From: Urechidicola vernalis
GTDB lineage: Bacteria > Bacteroidota > Bacteroidia > Flavobacteriales > Flavobacteriaceae
Assembly: GCF_031846385.1 (NCBI RefSeq)
Contig: NZ_JAVRHV010000004.1
Coordinates: 1 to 64,000 of the forward strand
Length of the DNA stretch: 64,000 bases
Direction of reading: 5' to 3'
Shown here: in pieces, positions 43,991 through 52,506 of the stretch
How positions within the stretch are numbered: position 1 is the first letter of the stretch
Layout of the letters: every line of letters starts with the position of its first letter
Translations under genes and position numbers: made by a program
The notes under the pieces: generated by a model
Databases searched by the model: none
Seen by the model: the letters and a program-made list of their open reading frames with translations, nothing else
What the model was told of the DNA's origin: nothing

Positions 43991-45139
43991 ATGAAAAAAT
44001 CCATTTCAAGAAGAGCGTTGATAAAAACAGGAATAAAAGCCGGAATGATCATTCCTTTTTTAGGACATAGTTTATTTGCAACTACACATGAAAATGCTGA
44101 TAAAAAATTAAAAATCTTAATTTTAGGCGGGACTAGTTTTTTGGGTCCTCATCAAATTGCCTACGCAATTGCGAGAGGTCATTCCATTTCAACTTTTACG
44201 AGGGGAAAAACAACACCAACAATTTATAAGGATTTGTTCAAACAAGTAGAACAACTTACAGGAGATAGAGAGAATGATTTGTCCGCTTTAGAGAATAGAA
44301 AATGGGATGTGGTAATTGATAATTCGGGAAGAAAGACAGAATGGACGAAAAAAACAGCAACTTTACTTAAAAACAATGTTCGTTATTATATCTATACATC
44401 TTCAACGGGTGTTTACTATCCATATCTTGGGGATAATATTAGCGAGGAAACTGAATTGAATTTAACAGTTCCAGAAGGAGTAAGTGAATACGAAAAGTTG
44501 GAGTATGATTATGGTGTAATGAAAGCGACTTCGGAAAATGAAGCGATTAAAGCCTTTGGAAAAGATAGGGCAATTATTGTAAGACCAACTTATATGATTG
44601 GTCCGGCGGACAGAACGGACAGGTTTATCCATTGGCCGATAAGGTTGGCAAAGGGAGGAGAAGTATTAGTTCCAGGAAAGATTGATGACCCTGTTCAATA
44701 TATCGATGTTAGAGATGTGGCAGAATGGATGATTAGATTGGCAGAAAACAATATTTCAGGAACTTTTAATGCTGTTGGGCCGGAAAAAGAACAAACCATG
44801 AATGAATTTGTAAAAGAGGCGAAGAAAACTTTTCCAGTAAAATCGTCCCTTATAAAGATTAATGACTATAAATTTTTACAAGACAATAATGTTCATTTTT
44901 TGGTGCCTTGGATTCCATCAGAAGGTAAGAATTATGGATCTTCTAGAATTAATAATGAAAAGAGCATAGCAAATGGACTATCGTTTAGATCGCTTCATAA
45001 TTCTATAAAAGACACACATGATTGGTGGTATTCAGATGCTATTGATGACGAAAGAAGAAATAAAGTTGAATTAAATCCTAAATCAGTACTTGTTCGTGAA
45101 AAGGATTTAATTACGAAATGGAAGAAGAGAGAACATTAA
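43991..45139 (+). CDS. NAD-dependent epimerase/dehydratase, Tat-exported
   Basis: An extended short-chain dehydrogenase. A twin-arginine signal (SISRRALIKTGIKAGMIIPFLGHSLFA) leads it to the periplasm, with NAD presumably bound before export. The Rossmann motif is ILGGTSFLGPHQIA (about 47-60). A YxxxK-type site is seen as YDYGVMKATSE, with Ser/Thr in YTSSTGVYYP. The C-terminal part (EFVKEAKKTFP...LVPWIP) resembles isomerase-type epimerases of Bacteroidota. The substrate is unknown. It ends at a terminator shared with trxA. Confidence 0.85.
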   Translation: MKKSISRRALIKTGIKAGMIIPFLGHSLFATTHENADKKLKILILGGTSFLGPHQIAYAIARGHSISTFTRGKTTPTIYKDLFKQVEQLTGDRENDLSALENRKWDVVIDNSGRKTEWTKKTATLLKNNVRYYIYTSSTGVYYPYLGDNISEETELNLTVPEGVSEYEKLEYDYGVMKATSENEAIKAFGKDRAIIVRPTYMIGPADRTDRFIHWPIRLAKGGEVLVPGKIDDPVQYIDVRDVAEWMIRLAENNISGTFNAVGPEKEQTMNEFVKEAKKTFPVKSSLIKINDYKFLQDNNVHFLVPWIPSEGKNYGSSRINNEKSIANGLSFRSLHNSIKDTHDWWYSDAIDDERRNKVELNPKSVLVREKDLITKWKKREH

Positions 45140-45176
45140 AATCTGTGCCTTGAAATAAACTTCATTGGCACAGATT
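45140..45176. terminator. Bidirectional terminator between the epimerase and trxA
   Basis: AATCTGTGCC and GGCACAGATT form a perfect 10-bp stem between two convergent genes, followed by ATTTTATTTTT on the plus strand. Confidence 0.85.
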
Positions 45177-45179
45177 ATT

Positions 45180-45539
45180 TTATTTTTCTACACTCAACAC
45201 ATCTTTTATAATGCGTTCTAGTTCTACTTTTGGCAGTGCACCTTGCGCCATTTGAGGTTGTCCATCCATAGGAATAAATAACATTGAAGGAATACTTCTA
45301 ATTGCAAAGGCTGCCGATAATTCTTTTTCTGCTTCAGTATCTACCTTGTAAATATCTACTTTACCCTTAAAATCTTCAGATAATTCCTCTAAAATTGGAG
45401 CAATCATTTTGCATGGTCCGCACCAATCAGCATAAAAATCTATGATCGCAGGCTTATCACCTTCAAATTTCCAATCTTTATTTTTACTATAATCAAACAC
45501 TTTGTCAAAAAATGTTTGTTGTGTTAATAATTCTGTCAT
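45180..45539 (-). CDS. trxA: Thioredoxin
   Basis: A protein disulfide reductase of the cytosol. The active site WCGPCKM lies in DFYADWCGPCKMIAPIL; the cis-Pro loop is RSIPSMLFIP. The 119-aa length is slightly longer than E. coli Trx because of an N-terminal extension (MTELLTQQTFFDKVFDYSKNK). A TATCTTTG -7 box lies 31 bp upstream of the ATG. Confidence 0.93.
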   Translation of the reverse strand: MTELLTQQTFFDKVFDYSKNKDWKFEGDKPAIIDFYADWCGPCKMIAPILEELSEDFKGKVDIYKVDTEAEKELSAAFAIRSIPSMLFIPMDGQPQMAQGALPKVELERIIKDVLSVEK

Positions 45540-45570
45540 GTCTTAAAAATTTAATCTTCTTGTTGGACGG

Positions 45571-45578
45571 CAAAGATA
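45571..45578 (-). promoter_or_regulatory. -7 promoter box for trxA
   Basis: TATCTTTG on the minus strand, followed by C, is the most common flavobacterial form of TAnnTTTG. It lies 31 bp before the trxA ATG. Confidence 0.45.
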
Positions 45579-45642
45579 AGTTTAACTTACAGATCTATTT
45601 GTAACATGAGTAGCAAAGGTTTTTAATCAAGTTAATTTTAAG

Positions 45643-45650
45643 TATTTTTG
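45643..45650 (+). promoter_or_regulatory. -7 promoter box for the prolyl oligopeptidase gene
   Basis: TATTTTTG fits TAnnTTTG and lies 17 bp before the ATG at 45668. The -33 region is not clear. Confidence 0.35.
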
Positions 45651-45667
45651 GATCTAAACTTACACTC

Positions 45668-47824
45668 ATGAAAAAACTACTATCCATTGTAGTGTTAGGT
45701 GCAACTATTGCATCATGTACTACTGCAGAGAACAAGCAAAATTTAGAGCCATTGAATTATCCTACTACTAAAAAAGTTGATACGATTAACAATTATTTTG
45801 GAACTGATGTTAAAGATCCGTATCGTTGGTTAGAAGACGATATGTCTGAAGAAACCGGAGATTGGGTTGCCAGTCAAAATAAAGTAACCTTCGGGTATTT
45901 AGAAAACATTCCATACAGAGATGAATTGAAAAATCGTTTGGAAAAATTATGGAATTACGAAAAAATTGGAGCCCCTTTTGTTGAGGGGGAGTATACCTAT
46001 TCTTATAAAAATGACGGATTGCAAAACCAATATGTAGTGTATCGCCATAAAGGAGATGAGAAAGCAGAAGTTTTTTTAGATCCAAATACTTTTTCTGATG
46101 ACGGAACTGTTTCTTTAGCCGGACTATCCTTTTCTAGAAGTGGAAAATTGGCAGCATATTCTATTTCGGAAGGTGGTTCTGATTGGAGAAAAATTCTAGT
46201 AATGGATGTGGAATCTAAAGAAATAATGGAAGATACATTGGTTGATGTCAAATTCAGCGGTGTTTCTTGGTTTAAGAATGAGGGTTTCTATTATTCTAGT
46301 TATGACAAACCGAAAGGGAGTGAATTATCTGCCAAAACAGACCAACACAAAGTGTATTATCATAAGTTAGGTACGCATCAAAAAGAGGATGTACTTATTT
46401 ATGGAGGTACTGATGCAGAAAAACATAGATATGTGGGCGCAGGAGTATCTGAAGATGACCGTTATCTAGTCTTGACAGCAAGTATTTCCACTTCAGGAAA
46501 TAAGTTGTTTATTAAAGATTTAACAAAGAAGAATAGCAAATTTGTAACAGTTGTAGATCATACAGATAGTGATACTTATCCTATTGATAACGTTGGAAGC
46601 AAACTATATATAGTGACGAACTTAAATGCGCCAAATAAAAAAATTGTTACCGTAGATGCATCGAACCCAACTCCAGATAACTGGGTTGATTTTATTCCAG
46701 AGACTGAACATGTACTTTCCCCTTCATCTGGAGGTGGTTATTTCTTTGCAGAATATATGGTAGATGCTGTTTCCAAAGTAAAGCAATATGATTTTGATGG
46801 AAAATTTATTCGAGATGTTGAATTGCCTGGCATTGGGAATGCTGGTGGTTTTGGTGGTAAAAAAGATGCTAAAATAGATTACTATTCATTTACGAACTAT
46901 AGTACTCCTGGTAGTATTTATAAATTTAACGCAGATACTGGAACGTCTGAATTGTATTGGCAACCGACTATCGATTTTAAAAGTGATGAATATGAAAGCA
47001 AGCAAGTTTTTTATAATTCTAAAGATGGCACCAAAGTTCCGATGATTATCACCTATAAAAAAGGATTAGAATTAAACGGGAAAAATCCAACCATACTTTA
47101 TGGTTATGGAGGGTTTAACGTCAGTTTAAATCCTGGGTTTAGTGTAACCAATGCAGTTTGGATGGAAATGGGAGGTGTGTATGCTGTACCAAACCTTAGA
47201 GGCGGTGGAGAGTACGGTAAAAAATGGCATGTTGCAGGAACTAAACTTCAAAAACAAAATGTGTTTGATGATTTTATTGCTGCGGCAGAATATTTAATTA
47301 CAGAGAAGTATACCTCATCGGATTATTTAGCGATCAGAGGAGGATCGAACGGAGGCTTGCTAGTTGGTGCGACTATGACACAAAGACCAGAGTTGATGAA
47401 GGTGGCTTTACCAGCAGTAGGAGTTATGGATATGCTGCGTTATCATACATTTACTGCAGGTGCTGGATGGGCTTATGATTATGGAACAGCCAACGACGAC
47501 AAAGAAATGTTTGAATATTTAAAAGGGTATTCTCCTGTTCATAATGTAAATGAAGGAGTTGCTTATCCTGCAACATTGGTTACAACTGGTGATCATGACG
47601 ATAGAGTAGTACCCGCACATAGTTTTAAGTTTGCTGCTGAGTTGCAAGCAAAACAAAAAGGGACAAACCCAACATTGATAAGAATAGAAACGGATGCTGG
47701 TCACGGTGCTGGAACTCCAGTTTCTAAAAGAATTGAACAGGCGGCTGATATCTTCAGTTTTACCCTGAACAATATGGGGTTTGAAGAATTGCCAAGTGCA
47801 ACAAAAGAGAAAGTAAAAGGATAA
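45668..47824 (+). CDS. Prolyl oligopeptidase (S9) lipoprotein
   Basis: Cleaves short peptides after proline. Lipobox TIASC (Cys17) places it outside the cytoplasm. A seven-bladed propeller (about 80-430) gates an alpha/beta hydrolase domain (about 440-718). The nucleophile Ser lies in IRGGSNGGLLVGATM, the Asp in GDHDDRVVPAHSFKF and the His in DAGHGAGTP. The starting motif DPYRWLEDD is family-typical. The 718-aa length is normal. It ends at a hairpin terminator. Confidence 0.94.
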   Translation: MKKLLSIVVLGATIASCTTAENKQNLEPLNYPTTKKVDTINNYFGTDVKDPYRWLEDDMSEETGDWVASQNKVTFGYLENIPYRDELKNRLEKLWNYEKIGAPFVEGEYTYSYKNDGLQNQYVVYRHKGDEKAEVFLDPNTFSDDGTVSLAGLSFSRSGKLAAYSISEGGSDWRKILVMDVESKEIMEDTLVDVKFSGVSWFKNEGFYYSSYDKPKGSELSAKTDQHKVYYHKLGTHQKEDVLIYGGTDAEKHRYVGAGVSEDDRYLVLTASISTSGNKLFIKDLTKKNSKFVTVVDHTDSDTYPIDNVGSKLYIVTNLNAPNKKIVTVDASNPTPDNWVDFIPETEHVLSPSSGGGYFFAEYMVDAVSKVKQYDFDGKFIRDVELPGIGNAGGFGGKKDAKIDYYSFTNYSTPGSIYKFNADTGTSELYWQPTIDFKSDEYESKQVFYNSKDGTKVPMIITYKKGLELNGKNPTILYGYGGFNVSLNPGFSVTNAVWMEMGGVYAVPNLRGGGEYGKKWHVAGTKLQKQNVFDDFIAAAEYLITEKYTSSDYLAIRGGSNGGLLVGATMTQRPELMKVALPAVGVMDMLRYHTFTAGAGWAYDYGTANDDKEMFEYLKGYSPVHNVNEGVAYPATLVTTGDHDDRVVPAHSFKFAAELQAKQKGTNPTLIRIETDAGHGAGTPVSKRIEQAADIFSFTLNNMGFEELPSATKEKVKG

Positions 47825-47848
47825 TTTAACCATCTTTAATAAAAATTT

Positions 47849-47876
47849 TGAAAGCCCGCTTTAACAGTGGGCTTTT
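47849..47876 (+). terminator. Terminator of the prolyl oligopeptidase gene
   Basis: AAAGCCCGC and GTGGGCTTT form a stem with one mismatch, followed by TGTTTTATTTTTG. It lies inside the 5' end of the longer open frame of the next gene and shows that the downstream start is 47893. Confidence 0.7.
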
Positions 47877-47892
47877 GTTTTATTTTTGTCCC

Positions 47893-48810
47893 ATGCTAAG
47901 TGTAGAAAATATTTCCTTTCAATATGATAAAGATGTTATCCTAAAAAGCATCGATTTTAAAGTGCTTCCTGGAGAGCATTTATCCATTATTGGTGAGAGT
48001 GGTTCTGGAAAAAGTACGCTACTTCAATTAATTTATGGCGAGTTTGATTTAAATGAAGGGCAAATATTTTGGAAGGAAACAGAAATTTTAGGCCCCGAAC
48101 ATAATTTGGTTGCAGGTTATGAGTTTACAAAATCTGTAACGCAAGAATTTAATATTATGCCTTTTATTACGGTGGCGGAAAATGTAGGAAAGTACCTATC
48201 AAACACCAGCCCTTCATTAAAAAAGCAGCGTATTGCAGAATTGTTAGAAGTCGTTGAGTTAACCGGGTTTTCAAATACAAAAGCGCAATATTTAAGTGGC
48301 GGGCAGAAGCAACGTGTTGCTATTGCTAAATCCTTGGCTAAGGAGCCTGAATTGTTATTGCTCGATGAGCCTTTTAGTCACATAGATAATTTTAAAAAAC
48401 AATCGCTTAGAAGAAAAATATTTAGATATCTAAAGGAAAAGAATATAGCATGTTTAGTAGCTACGCATAATCATGAAGATGTGTTGGGATATGCCGATAA
48501 AATGCTTGTAATTAACAACGCACAAATCGAAGCATATGGAACACCAAAGGATTTATATAACAAGCCAAAGACCAATTTAATTGCATCATTTTTTGGTGAA
48601 TTCAATGAATTGCCTAACTACGGATTTGTATACGCACATCAATTAAAAGTGGTTGTAAATTCTGAAATGAAAGCCGTTGTTGAGCAAAATTATTACAAAG
48701 GAAATAATTATTTAATACAAGCGAAATTAGATGGAAACCCTCTCTTTTTTGAACACGGCGATGTTTTGGAAATCGGAGAAAGTGTTTGTTTGAAAATTGA
48801 AGAATTATAG
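47893..48810 (+). CDS. ABC transporter ATP-binding protein (orphan)
   Basis: A 305-aa ATPase with Walker A GESGSGKSTLLQLIYG (about 37-52), signature LSGGQKQRVAIAKSLA, Walker B LLLLDEPFSHID and the switch His in ATHNHED. The C-terminal ~70 residues (FGEFNELPNYGFVYAHQL...) are a regulatory extension like those of iron or polyamine importers. No permease or binding protein is nearby, so the partner is unknown. An earlier ATG (47848) is inside the upstream gene's terminator; 47893 (MLSVENISFQYDK) is the natural start. Confidence 0.88.
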   Translation: MLSVENISFQYDKDVILKSIDFKVLPGEHLSIIGESGSGKSTLLQLIYGEFDLNEGQIFWKETEILGPEHNLVAGYEFTKSVTQEFNIMPFITVAENVGKYLSNTSPSLKKQRIAELLEVVELTGFSNTKAQYLSGGQKQRVAIAKSLAKEPELLLLDEPFSHIDNFKKQSLRRKIFRYLKEKNIACLVATHNHEDVLGYADKMLVINNAQIEAYGTPKDLYNKPKTNLIASFFGEFNELPNYGFVYAHQLKVVVNSEMKAVVEQNYYKGNNYLIQAKLDGNPLFFEHGDVLEIGESVCLKIEEL

Positions 48811-48843
48811 CCAAAAGAATCGGAAAGAATCATATGTCAAGGG

Positions 48844-49293
48844 TTACACTATTTTTAAGATTTTAGTTCGCTTCCCTCTGAACTCAATCTCTTCATTCTC
48901 AGATTTTCCCATTAATAATTTTCCAATAGGAGACTGGCTAGAAATTGCAAAATAAATTTCGTTTCCAATTTTAATCTGGCCTTTGCTTATGGCAATAAAA
49001 AAAGTACCACTACTCGAATAAACCAAACTTCCGAGGTGCACATTGTTATGATCAGAGTCTAATTCAATTTTAGATAAATGTTCTTGCATTTTTTGAACCT
49101 CTATCAATTGTTGACCTGCTTTTTCCATTTCTAATTGCAGCATGGCTCTTCCGGTTTCATGTTTATCTCCAGCAGAACTTTTGGTTTCAGAATGTAGGGC
49201 ATTTTTATTTGATTGTATGGTTTGCTCTATCGTGCGCAACTTACTTTGCACAAATTCTTGGCATGCTTCAAAAAGTAGATTTTTCACTTCCAT
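48844..49293 (-). CDS. GreA/GreB-like elongation-factor C-terminal domain protein
   Basis: A 149-aa protein. An N-terminal coiled-coil-like helical stretch (LRTIEQTIQSNKNALHSETKSSAGDKHETGRAM is the core) leads to a GreA/B-type C-terminal domain (VHLGSLVYSSSGTFFIAISKG...SPIGKLLMGKSENEEIEF). Similar flavobacterial proteins are often misnamed 3-oxoacyl-ACP synthase; no such active site is present. The start at 49293 (MEVKNLL) is 1 bp after the preceding gene's stop; the frame further upstream overlaps that gene. A direct role on RNA polymerase is inferred only. Confidence 0.78.
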   Translation of the reverse strand: MEVKNLLFEACQEFVQSKLRTIEQTIQSNKNALHSETKSSAGDKHETGRAMLQLEMEKAGQQLIEVQKMQEHLSKIELDSDHNNVHLGSLVYSSSGTFFIAISKGQIKIGNEIYFAISSQSPIGKLLMGKSENEEIEFRGKRTKILKIV

Positions 49294-49294
49294 A

Positions 49295-50398
49295 TTAAAC
49301 GATATTAGCAACTTCTTTTCCAATACTACTTCCTATTGCAACTCCCATTCCGCCTAAACGCACCGCACAAAAAACATTGTTAGACACTTGTTTAACGATG
49401 GCTTTTTTCTGTGAACCCACACCCATTATTCCACTCCATCTATGATCAATTTTCACTTCTTTATTGGGTAGGATCACTTCTTGTAGTAATTTGTCTAATT
49501 CATTCTGAATCTGATCCGTGGTACCAAATGTTGTGGTCTCCTCACCTTTAAAGTTGAGGTTTCTTCCTCCTCCAAATAATATTCGATTGTTAATGTTTCT
49601 AAAATAATAATAGCCTTCATCTAAATGGAATGTTCCTTTAATATGCAAATCGTTTATTGGTTCTGTAATTATTACCTGAGCACGAGCTGGCTGTACATTT
49701 TCATCCAAAAATTCTTGCGCAAAGCCATTTGTCGCTAAAATAATTTTGTCAACACCAAAAGAAAACCCATCCTTTAAGGTTATTGTACCAAAGTCGTCAA
49801 TGTAATTTACATCTGCATTGTTTAATATTTTCACTCCTTTTGACTGAACTTTTGTAAGTAGTGCACTCATCATTTTACCAGTATCAATTTGCCCTTCAAA
49901 CTTGTTAAAAATTAGCTTTGGGTAAATTTTTTCAAATTGAAAATTATTTTCTGAAGCCGAAAACACGGCATCTTTAAAAACTGGGTTTAGATAAGAATTG
50001 ATTTCATTCATTTTTGAATAACAGGTATCAAACAGATCTGAATTTTCAGTGAATAATTCGTACCCTCCTTTTTGTTGAAAATCAATTACAGTATCACCCA
50101 AGGTTTCCCTTAGTAAGTTTAAGCCATCCCAGCGTTTTTGAACCAAGTCAACCACTTCTGAAATAGAATGACGTTTTAAATCGCTTATAATTTCAGAAAG
50201 ACTTCCGAAGCAAGCGAACCCGGCATTTTTAGTACTCGCACCTTGTGGTAGTTGTCCTTTTTCAAGAATTAAAATATTTGACTGAGGGTATTTTTCATTT
50301 AAATGTAAGGCCGTAGAAAGACCAACAATTCCACTTCCGATTATGGCAAAGTCTACGTTTCTAAACCACGATTTTAATTCCCAATAACTGTAATTCAT
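49295..50398 (-). CDS. FAD-dependent oxidoreductase (D-amino-acid oxidase fold)
   Basis: A flavin enzyme of the DAO family. The dinucleotide-binding motif is FAIIGSGIVGLSTALHLNEKYP (about 17-38), and the FAD pocket also uses STKNAGFACFG. The C-terminal HRWSGIMGVGSQKKAIV and RLGGMGVAIGSSIGKEVA complete the FAD site. It probably oxidises an amine or amino acid, but the substrate is unknown. It abuts the GNAT gene upstream with no gap and the Gre-like gene downstream. Confidence 0.87.
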   Translation of the reverse strand: MNYSYWELKSWFRNVDFAIIGSGIVGLSTALHLNEKYPQSNILILEKGQLPQGASTKNAGFACFGSLSEIISDLKRHSISEVVDLVQKRWDGLNLLRETLGDTVIDFQQKGGYELFTENSDLFDTCYSKMNEINSYLNPVFKDAVFSASENNFQFEKIYPKLIFNKFEGQIDTGKMMSALLTKVQSKGVKILNNADVNYIDDFGTITLKDGFSFGVDKIILATNGFAQEFLDENVQPARAQVIITEPINDLHIKGTFHLDEGYYYFRNINNRILFGGGRNLNFKGEETTTFGTTDQIQNELDKLLQEVILPNKEVKIDHRWSGIMGVGSQKKAIVKQVSNNVFCAVRLGGMGVAIGSSIGKEVANIV

Positions 50399-50851
50399 TT
50401 ATAAATTCTTTTGAAAACAAACACTATCACCGACATGTTTGTATTGTCCATAATTAGGAATGACTTTATATTTATTTTTTAAATAAAAGGCCACTGCACT
50501 TGTCATTCTTTTACCTGTCTCTAACGTGCAATTTTTAAATCCTATTTCCTTTGACCAATCTTCTAATGCGGTTAAAACATTTTGAGCAAGTCCTTTTCTT
50601 CGGAACTCTTCTGCAACATACATTCTTTTAATTTCTACTGTTTCATTCGAATAACTTCTATACGCTCCACATGCTGCAGGTATTTCATCAACATAAATAA
50701 CTACAACATATTTTAAGGTCTCAATCGTATTAAATTGCTTGTAAAACTCATGCTCTTCTCCGTCCATAACTTTAAGATACGCATCTAGTTGTTTTACCAA
50801 CTCAATAAAATCCGAGTTTTCAGAACTGGTTCTGACAACGTTTATTTTCAT
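50399..50851 (-). CDS. GNAT-family N-acetyltransferase
   Basis: A 150-aa GNAT-fold acetyltransferase. Motif A is IKRMYVAEEFRRKGLAQNVLTALEDWSKEIG (about 73-103) with RRKGLA as the pyrophosphate loop; TLETGKRMTSAVAFYLKNKYKVIPNYG is motif B. The substrate cannot be predicted. It is 11 bp after dinB and abuts the FAD-oxidoreductase gene, suggesting a four-gene unit. Confidence 0.87.
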   Translation of the reverse strand: MKINVVRTSSENSDFIELVKQLDAYLKVMDGEEHEFYKQFNTIETLKYVVVIYVDEIPAACGAYRSYSNETVEIKRMYVAEEFRRKGLAQNVLTALEDWSKEIGFKNCTLETGKRMTSAVAFYLKNKYKVIPNYGQYKHVGDSVCFQKNL

Positions 50852-50862
50852 ACACTTTAAGA

Positions 50863-51957
50863 TTAAAATTCTAGTTTTAATTGCACATCAAGCACTTCTT
50901 CTTTTTTCTTGGTATTCACGTTTAAATTAGTCACAGATATGCCCAACAAACGTACCGAATTTTTCAATCTTTCTTGGTATAATAATTCTCGTACATTTTC
51001 TAGTAATACACTTTTATCTTTTACAAAATAAGGTACGGTCTTGCTTCTTGTTTGTTGGGTAAAATCACTGTATTTAATTTTTAAGGTTATGGTTTTTCCT
51101 GCTAATTTAGATTTTTTCAAGCGACCCTCCAGTTCATCTGCTATGCGTTCAAGTCGCTCCATCATAAAAACTTCTGAAGTTAAATTTGTTTTAAAGGTGT
51201 GTTCCGCAGCAACTGACTTTGGTGTATGGTTTGGATTGACAACACCATTATGAATTCCCCGAACAATATTGTAATAGTGCTTGCCCGATTTCCCAAAATT
51301 AGTCGTTAAAAAGGCTTCGTCTTTTCCTTTTAAATCTTTTCCAGTAAAAATACCGAGGTTGTACATTTTGGTAGTGGTAACTTTACCTACACCATAGAAT
51401 TTATTAATTTCCAATCCTTCTAAAAACGACAAAGCTTCTTCAGGTGGAATGGTTTTTTGCCCGTTTGGTTTGTTTATGTCAGAAGCAACTTTAGCCAAAA
51501 ATTTATTATATGAAACACCAGCAGATGCGCGCAAACTTAATCTTTCATAAATCTGGGCTCTAATCTCTTTGGCAATTAAAGAAGCCGATGGGTTTCCCTT
51601 TTTATTTTGAGTAACATCCAAATACGCTTCGTCTAAAGACAACGGCTCAACTAAATCGGTATATTCAGAAAATATGGATCTAACTTCTTTAGAAATTTCT
51701 TTGTATCGATTAAATCTTGGGGGCACAAATATCAACTCCGGGCAATTTTTACGAGCAATGACACCACTCATGGCAGATCTTACTCCAAATTTTCGGGCTT
51801 CGTAGCTAGCAGCTGAAACTACACCTCGCTCGCTTTCACCTCCAACAGCAACGGGTTTCCCTCTCAATTCGGGATTGTCTAATTGCTCTACCGATGCATA
51901 AAAAGCATCCATATCTACATGAATAATTTTCCGATATGTTGTTTCACCTTCCACCAA
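50863..51957 (-). CDS. dinB: DNA polymerase IV
   Basis: A Y-family translesion polymerase. Catalytic carboxylates are in IIHVDMDAFYASVEQLDN and LSLDEAYLDVTQN. The thumb HhH region is LEINKFYGVGKVTTTKMYNLGI, and the little-finger domain covers about 240-345. It ends at VQLKLEF, close to the beta-clamp binding consensus QLxLF. The 364-aa length is normal. It is the first gene of dinB-GNAT-oxidoreductase-Gre-like. No LexA-like site was recognised upstream. Confidence 0.95.
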   Translation of the reverse strand: MVEGETTYRKIIHVDMDAFYASVEQLDNPELRGKPVAVGGESERGVVSAASYEARKFGVRSAMSGVIARKNCPELIFVPPRFNRYKEISKEVRSIFSEYTDLVEPLSLDEAYLDVTQNKKGNPSASLIAKEIRAQIYERLSLRASAGVSYNKFLAKVASDINKPNGQKTIPPEEALSFLEGLEINKFYGVGKVTTTKMYNLGIFTGKDLKGKDEAFLTTNFGKSGKHYYNIVRGIHNGVVNPNHTPKSVAAEHTFKTNLTSEVFMMERLERIADELEGRLKKSKLAGKTITLKIKYSDFTQQTRSKTVPYFVKDKSVLLENVRELLYQERLKNSVRLLGISVTNLNVNTKKKEEVLDVQLKLEF

Positions 51958-52026
51958 TCAAAAATAAGGTAAATGCAGCATTAAATATTATATTGTAAAT
52001 TAGTGTTCTAATTAAAAAAATAAATT

Positions 52027-52425
52027 ATGAAAAAACTACTATTTAGTTCAGTAGTATTGTTGCTGTTTTTCGTTGGCACAACTACTGTAAATGCACAATC
52101 AATTCCTAAAGTTAAAGTTCCTACATCATCTAGTGATGTTCAAATGGAACAAATGAAAGCGTTATTTGATACACCAGAAGCACAAGCAAAGGTGAAAGAT
52201 ATGTTATTGAATAACCCAGAGATGCGACAAAAAGCAATTGATTATTTAAAAAATAATCCTGAAACAAAAGAAAAAGTTGTTGAGGCAATTAAGAAGAATC
52301 CAAATGCGATGGACAAGGTTATGAAGTATATAAAGGATAATCCAGAGTTGATTAAAAAAGCCATGGATTATATTAAAAGCAATCCAGAACTTTTGAAAAA
52401 AGCAATGAGCCTTATTGGAATGTAG
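52027..52425 (+). CDS. Secreted protein built of six 14-residue NPE-type repeats
   Basis: A 132-aa protein with a signal peptide (cleavage after VNA, about residue 23). From residue 48 to 131 it is almost entirely six exact 14-residue units, starting D48, N62, N76, K90, D104 and S118, each with a [DN]xP[EN] turn followed by a helix ending in [YALM][IL]K. The pattern is reminiscent of STI1-type helical repeats in co-chaperones, but I claim no homology. It is monocistronic, with a strong terminator. The function is unknown. Confidence 0.8.
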   Translation: MKKLLFSSVVLLLFFVGTTTVNAQSIPKVKVPTSSSDVQMEQMKALFDTPEAQAKVKDMLLNNPEMRQKAIDYLKNNPETKEKVVEAIKKNPNAMDKVMKYIKDNPELIKKAMDYIKSNPELLKKAMSLIGM

Positions 52426-52447
52426 TAAGGTTTAAAAATAACAAATT

Positions 52448-52482
52448 AAAAAGGGTACAACCATTACAGTTGTACCCTTTTT
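52448..52482. terminator. Bidirectional terminator between the repeat protein and gdhA
   Basis: A perfect 14-bp stem AAAAAGGGTACAAC/GTTGTACCCTTTTT with a 7-nt loop has T-runs on both strands, serving two convergent genes. Confidence 0.9.
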
Positions 52483-52506
52483 CGCTTATTTGAATTAAGA
52501 ATAATT

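Noticed and set aside
43991..45139. Cytosolic sugar epimerase for polysaccharide synthesis
   Set aside because: The twin-arginine signal points to export, and no other sugar-nucleotide genes are nearby.
48844..49323. 3-oxoacyl-ACP synthase
   Set aside because: No catalytic Cys-His-His set and far too short; the sequence fits a Gre-like domain.
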